A DNA stretch of 64,000 bases from Ignavibacteria bacterium (lineage in GTDB: Bacteria > Bacteroidota > Ignavibacteria > Kapaibacteriales > Kapaibacteriaceae), in contig JADJIQ010000001.1 of assembly GCA_016707005.1 (NCBI GenBank), positions 308,001-372,000 on the forward strand, written 5' to 3'. This document shows, piece after piece, positions 60,408 to 64,000 of the stretch. Position 1 is the first letter of the stretch. Every line of letters starts with the position of its first letter. The position numbers were made by a program, and so were the translations under genes. The notes under the pieces are model-generated. The model searched no databases and was not told the DNA's origin. It saw nothing but the letters and a program-made list of their open reading frames with translations.

Positions 60408-61709
60408 TTAGGCTATCTCTCTCAGAAGTGCTTGTCGCTCGATCTCGAGCTGGCGGATCCTGCGCTCAAGTGAGTCCAGTTCCTCCGGCATAGAATCGAT
60501 CTCGATCCGAAGCTTTGATGCGGCCTCATCAACGAGGTCGATTGCCTTATCCGGCAGGAATCGGTCGGTAATGTAGCGGTGGGAGAGTTGAGCGGCTGCT
60601 ACGATTGCGCCGTCAGTGATACGCACGCCGTGGTGGACCTCATAGCGCTCCTTGAGACCTCGGAGAATGCTGATGGCATCATCAACCGTGGGTTCGGCAA
60701 CGTAGACCTTTTGGAACCGATGTTCAAGTGCCGGGTCCTTTTCGATGTGTTTCTGAAACTCATCAAGCGTTGTAGCGCCGATGGCACGCAGGTCTCCGCG
60801 CGCAAGAGCAGGCTTGAGAATATTTGCAGCGTCCATAGCGCCCCCTGTGGCACCTGCGCCCACAAGGGTGTGAAGTTCGTCGATGAAGAGGATGAACTCG
60901 CCATTCGACTCGCTGACTTCTTTGACCACGGCCTTGAGACGTTCCTCAAACTGACCGCGGAATTGTGTTCCGGCAATGAGCGCACCCATGTCGAGAGAAT
61001 AGATGGTCTTTGACTGCAGCGTCTCGGGCACATCCTGAGAAACGATCCGCTGGGCAAGCCCTTCAACGATGGCGGTCTTGCCAACACCGGGCTCGCCGAT
61101 GAGGACTGGATTATTCTTGGTCCGGCGCGAGAGCACCTGAAGCACACGCCGGATCTCTTCTTCACGTCCGATCACTGGATCGATCTTGCCCTTACGAGCC
61201 TCTTCGTTTAGGTTCCGTGCATACTTCTGCAGCGATTGATATTTGTCTTCGGGATTCTGATCGGTGATGCGACGATTTCCGCGTAGCTCCTTCAACACCT
61301 TTAACACTGCGTCTCGAGTGAGTCCTTGGTCCTTGAGCAATTGTCCGGCGGAGTTCTTCGAGGCGATCATCGCCAACAAGAGATGTTCTGTTGAAATGTA
61401 CTCATCGCTCAAACCGGAAGCCTCTTTGAAGGCATCCTGCAACACGCGTTGGGTGTCGTTCGAAAGATGGGTGCCACCAAAACCTTGAACCTTTGGCAAC
61501 GCACGGACAAGATCATCGGACTTCTGACGGATGAACTCGGCGTTGACACCGACCTTTGTGAGAACGGGCACTACCACGCCATCAGAGTCCTGAAGCATTG
61601 CGACCAGAACATGGACGGGTTCGATAGCCTGGTTCTCGTTGTCTGCCCCGATCTGCTGGGCGTTTTGAACGGCCTCTTGGGCCTTGAGGGTAAGCTTATT
61701 GAAGTTCAC
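60408..61709 (-). CDS. clpB: ClpB disaggregase, truncated after the first ATPase domain
   Basis: The product has 433 residues, against about 860 for full ClpB. It contains the N-terminal domain (FNKLTLKAQEAVQNAQQIG...EYISTEHLLLAMI, residues 1-150), the first AAA domain with Walker A GEPGVGKTAIVEGLAQRI, Walker B FILFIDELHTLVGAG and arginine-finger region DPALEHRFQKVYV, and then only the first turns of the coiled-coil middle domain (DSLERRIRQLEIERQALLREI) before TAA at 60408-60410. No second AAA domain occurs in any frame downstream. The start is a GTG with a perfect AGGAGG 6 nt upstream. Without NBD2 and most of the M-domain it could not act as a normal disaggregase. It is either a remnant or a shortened regulatory form; a full copy may exist elsewhere. 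Confidence 0.9.
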   Translation of the reverse strand: MNFNKLTLKAQEAVQNAQQIGADNENQAIEPVHVLVAMLQDSDGVVVPVLTKVGVNAEFIRQKSDDLVRALPKVQGFGGTHLSNDTQRVLQDAFKEASGLSDEYISTEHLLLAMIASKNSAGQLLKDQGLTRDAVLKVLKELRGNRRITDQNPEDKYQSLQKYARNLNEEARKGKIDPVIGREEEIRRVLQVLSRRTKNNPVLIGEPGVGKTAIVEGLAQRIVSQDVPETLQSKTIYSLDMGALIAGTQFRGQFEERLKAVVKEVSESNGEFILFIDELHTLVGAGATGGAMDAANILKPALARGDLRAIGATTLDEFQKHIEKDPALEHRFQKVYVAEPTVDDAISILRGLKERYEVHHGVRITDGAIVAAAQLSHRYITDRFLPDKAIDLVDEAASKLRIEIDSMPEELDSLERRIRQLEIERQALLREIA

Positions 61710-61760
61710 GTTCTACCTCCTGTGCGTTAGAGCAGAGGCTAAGACGAACGAGGACCCGGC

Positions 61761-62528
61761 TTAGTCCGTTGGAAGTGACCGTAGGTCTTCGGCCGCCCTG
61801 AGGTAGGCATCGGGTTTCACCCCAACACCCAATTGCATTGGGTTGTCAAGCGCAAAGATCAGCACCAGTACAAGAGCCAGCATCAATGATACGAGCCATG
61901 TATACATCAAGTGGATCCTCCGGTCGAGCATACCGAAGAACCACAGAAACACCACTGTTACTCCGGCCCCAATAAGAAGCACGATCTTGAGAAAGGGGCT
62001 CATATGGTCGCCGGTAGCCGAGATACGTTGATACCGCTCTTCCGACATTGCACCGAGGATGTCGAGCATCGACAGGTAGACGGATTCTTGACGTGGTCCA
62101 ACGGGTTCGATCGATCGTACGATTTCCCAGATACGACCAAAGTGATGGTGATGTGTTTTGAGTCGGTTATGTTCAAGGTCAACATTCCATTCCTGCGTGG
62201 CCACATGTTCAGTGTAACGCAGGCAAGCCATCCGAAGTGAATCTGAAATGTCAGGGCTAAAGGTTCGAGCGGCTTGAGCAACATCAACCAGCATAGCCGC
62301 TTCACGTACAGAAGACTCAGCCACCAGATCGCGTCGTGTTTGGCCATGGCTGACTAAAAGCCCCAAGATCACTGCATACAACACACCGAACGTTGCATAG
62401 ACTGCAGCCGTCACTTCGTTGTGTGGTTGCAGCAAAGCCCCCTTCACTCTACGATGAATGAGGACGTGGATCAATGTTGTGATCGTTGCCGCCAGAAAGC
62501 AGAGTGCTATGATGAGGATAAGGGTCAC
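61761..62528 (-). CDS. DUF4239 (bestrophin-like) membrane protein
   Basis: A membrane protein of about 255 residues with two helices at the N-terminus (TLILIIALCFLAATITTLIHVL; AAVYATFGVLYAVILGLLVS) and two at the C-terminus (FLKIVLLIGAGVTVVFLWFFG; LVSLMLALVLVLIFAL), separated by a soluble helical part. This matches the DUF4239 family, whose members resemble bestrophin-type channels but have no proven role. The frame is open to 62597, which would overlap the cyclase gene by 68 nt; a GTG at 62528, 1 nt after that gene's stop, is the more economical start and begins directly with the first helix. Probably co-transcribed with the cyclase gene. Confidence 0.7.
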   Translation of the reverse strand: MTLILIIALCFLAATITTLIHVLIHRRVKGALLQPHNEVTAAVYATFGVLYAVILGLLVSHGQTRRDLVAESSVREAAMLVDVAQAARTFSPDISDSLRMACLRYTEHVATQEWNVDLEHNRLKTHHHHFGRIWEIVRSIEPVGPRQESVYLSMLDILGAMSEERYQRISATGDHMSPFLKIVLLIGAGVTVVFLWFFGMLDRRIHLMYTWLVSLMLALVLVLIFALDNPMQLGVGVKPDAYLRAAEDLRSLPTD

Positions 62529-62529
62529 G

Positions 62530-64000
62530 TCAGAACCTAACGTCGAAAATGTGAATAGGTTGGGAACGACCGCGGATGTGTTCTTCGCCCTCGTCAATAA
62601 AGGAAATGTTGTCCAACGTTACGTTCCTGCGAACATCATCGCTGATCAAGATCCCGATCCCACGTTCCTTTGTTAGAGCTTCAAGACGAGCGGCCACATT
62701 CACGGTATCGCCAATGGCCGTGGTATCCATCCGTCGGTCTGAACCAACGGTTCCAAGTACGATATCACCGGTATGGATGCCGATTCCGATCGCGAGAGGG
62801 GGCATGCCCTCACCTTCAAGCTCTGTGTTTACCGCTTTCACTGCATGGGCTATATCAATGGCCGCTCTTACAGCATCGGCCGGTTCACGTGGGAACAGAC
62901 CCATCACTGCATCACCGATAAATTTGTCAATGAATCCATGATTGTTACGGATCACCGGCACAACGCCGGCAAGGTATCGGTTGAGGAGTTTGAATACGTC
63001 TTCGGCCGTGGACCGTTCTGCAATGCTGGTGAAGCCGCGGATGTCTGCAAAGAGTACGGTCATTGTTGTACGAACAGCATCGCCGAGGATTACGTCTCGA
63101 ATGCTGTCCCGTCCCAGCGACTCAAGAAACTCCGTTGGTACGAAGCGAGCCGAGGCCGCCCGAAGCTTCTCTTGCACGTCGTAGAGTCGGGCATTCTCGA
63201 TCGAAACGGCGATCTGACTGCTGAGCAGCTGTAGTACACGCGTGCGCGATGGTGTGAACGCATGTGTTGTGTTCGTGTTCTCGAAGTATAGCAGACCTAT
63301 GAGCCTCCCTTGATGGGCGATTGGAAGTGCCATCACGGACCGTGGTCCATTGGCGACGATATAGGAATCGGTGGAAAGTTCATCGTCGATAGAAGCATCA
63401 TCGATCACGATCGTATTTCCAATTCGAAGTGCTTGAAGCACGAGCGGACGGCAAAGGAGATTCGTGTTCTCAGCCCGCTCCTTCTCCTTCAGCATGGTTG
63501 TGCCCTGCAGCGTTGTGCTGGCAACAACATGGAAGTGTGTGCCGTCCTGAAGCACCAGAACGGACCTGTCTGCGCCGGCATTCTCCATCACGATACGCAT
63601 CATGTCTTGGATGAGATCTTCGAACACAATGGTACCACTGATCGCACTGGAGGCCTTCAGGACTGTATCGATATCAATGGTTTCTTGTCGGAGCCCAACA
63701 CTACCGGCAAGGGTCGTCTGTGTAACGGTAGGACGGTCATACCGCGCTTCCCGCTGGGAACCTGCTGCAGGAAGGGTAAGCCGGTCTGCAAGGATAGGGG
63801 AGCCCCATGCCCTCCATGCAGCAGACGCACGCTGGCGGTAGAATTTGGAGGCATCACGCATCGCAGTGCGATCGATAGCATGCACACACCACTCTGCAGC
63901 GAGGGCCGACATCAAGAGGTCGCCAAGATCGTTAGCATGAGACACAGCTGCGCTGAACAATTCCAATGCCGCCTCTGCTCGACCCATAACGAGGTGTTGT
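62530..64000 (-). CDS. GAF domain-containing class III adenylate cyclase (5' end outside window)
   Basis: The C-terminal 489 residues of a larger signalling protein; the frame is open through the window edge. The first 80 residues are helical, TPR-like, as in multidomain kinase/AAA proteins with C-terminal GAF and cyclase parts. A GAF domain lies at about residues 120-265 of the visible part (VLVLQDGTHFHVV...RSVMALPIAHQGRLIGLLYFEN). The class III cyclase domain follows (VLFADIRGFTSIAERS, KFIGDAVMGLFP, IGIGIHTGDIVLGTVGS, TAIGDTVNVAARLEALT). Both metal Asp residues, the adenine-selecting Lys and Asp/Thr pair and the transition-state Asn-Arg are visible, so it should make cAMP. The GAF ligand is unknown. 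Confidence 0.88.
   Translation of the reverse strand, partial: QHLVMGRAEAALELFSAAVSHANDLGDLLMSALAAEWCVHAIDRTAMRDASKFYRQRASAAWRAWGSPILADRLTLPAAGSQREARYDRPTVTQTTLAGSVGLRQETIDIDTVLKASSAISGTIVFEDLIQDMMRIVMENAGADRSVLVLQDGTHFHVVASTTLQGTTMLKEKERAENTNLLCRPLVLQALRIGNTIVIDDASIDDELSTDSYIVANGPRSVMALPIAHQGRLIGLLYFENTNTTHAFTPSRTRVLQLLSSQIAVSIENARLYDVQEKLRAASARFVPTEFLESLGRDSIRDVILGDAVRTTMTVLFADIRGFTSIAERSTAEDVFKLLNRYLAGVVPVIRNNHGFIDKFIGDAVMGLFPREPADAVRAAIDIAHAVKAVNTELEGEGMPPLAIGIGIHTGDIVLGTVGSDRRMDTTAIGDTVNVAARLEALTKERGIGILISDDVRRNVTLDNISFIDEGEEHIRGRSQPIHIFDVRF

Noticed and set aside
60408..61709. ClpB stop as a simple sequencing frameshift
   Set aside because: No reading frame downstream of the stop encodes the missing M-domain or NBD2; the sequence goes straight into the antitoxin operator.

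Overview
The window reads as an ordinary, densely coded chromosomal segment from a free-living, respiring member of the Bacteroidota/Chlorobiota/Ignavibacteria superphylum. The evidence is seven secreted proteins with Por-type (type IX secretion, T9SS) C-terminal sorting domains, a GWxTD-domain protein, an Omp28-like protein, a split-off atpD-atpC pair, and eight exact copies of the Bacteroidota-type -7 promoter element TAnnTTTG just upstream of genes. A Candidatus Kapabacteria-like organism is my best guess. That is inference, because no rRNA lies in the window. There is no phage, transposase, integrase or CRISPR array. The only mobile-type module is a vapBC-like toxin-antitoxin pair.

Layout. 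0-5 kb: Omp28/T9SS protein, terminator, then a GWxTD protein and an acetyl-CoA hydrolase/transferase on the minus strand. 5-11 kb: an EtfD/HdrD-like membrane Fe-S oxidoreductase (+), facing a minus operon guaB - M24 peptidase - glycosyltransferase. 11-13 kb: atpD-atpC. 13-22 kb (+): an unusual secreted protein, thiolase, isocitrate dehydrogenase and a TamB-like giant with an apparent frameshift at its end. 22-26 kb (-): acyl-CoA dehydrogenase, anmK, nuoB, nuoA. 26-30 kb (+): MBL hydrolase, LptE-like lipoprotein, GT2 glycosyltransferase, FAH-family hydrolase. 30-34 kb (-): three T9SS-exported repeat/propeller proteins. 34-36 kb (+): Mrp ATPase, NifU-domain protein, tRNA-Val, tRNA-Leu. 36-45 kb (-): DUF4397 protein, thioredoxin-like lipoprotein, nuoK, nuoJ, Rel, and a redoxin/propeller/T9SS protein. 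45-51 kb: lipoprotein, tRNA-Pro, candidate small RNA, amidohydrolase-like protein, alpha/beta hydrolase, M1 aminopeptidase, pdxH. 51-53 kb (-): two Dpp/Opp-type permeases and yraN. 53-60 kb: ruvA, a HisA-like protein, a UbiA-like membrane protein, an outer-membrane barrel, and nuoG-nuoH-nuoI. 60-64 kb (-): VapC/antitoxin, a clpB cut off in its middle domain, a DUF4239 membrane protein and an adenylate cyclase running off the edge.

How the genes fit together. Acyl-CoA dehydrogenase, thiolase, acetyl-CoA hydrolase/transferase, the EtfD-like quinone reductase and isocitrate dehydrogenase outline acyl-CoA oxidation feeding the TCA cycle. Seven complex I subunits, dispersed in three blocks (nuoAB, nuoJK, nuoGHI), together with atpDC outline aerobic-type energy conservation. 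Envelope biogenesis is represented by TamB, LptE, AnmK, glycosyltransferases and the T9SS cargo.

The most unusual signal is outside the genes. Nine intergenic spacers carry arrays of 7- or 8-bp tandem repeats (and a tenth has a 12-bp array) with a different motif at most sites. Several begin at stop codons or end at start codons, and three are arranged head to head so that they can fold into long hairpins. A second distributed signal is a strong excess of the heptamer AGGGGGC, mostly inside coding regions. A third is clpB stopping after its first ATPase domain directly next to a toxin-antitoxin operon.
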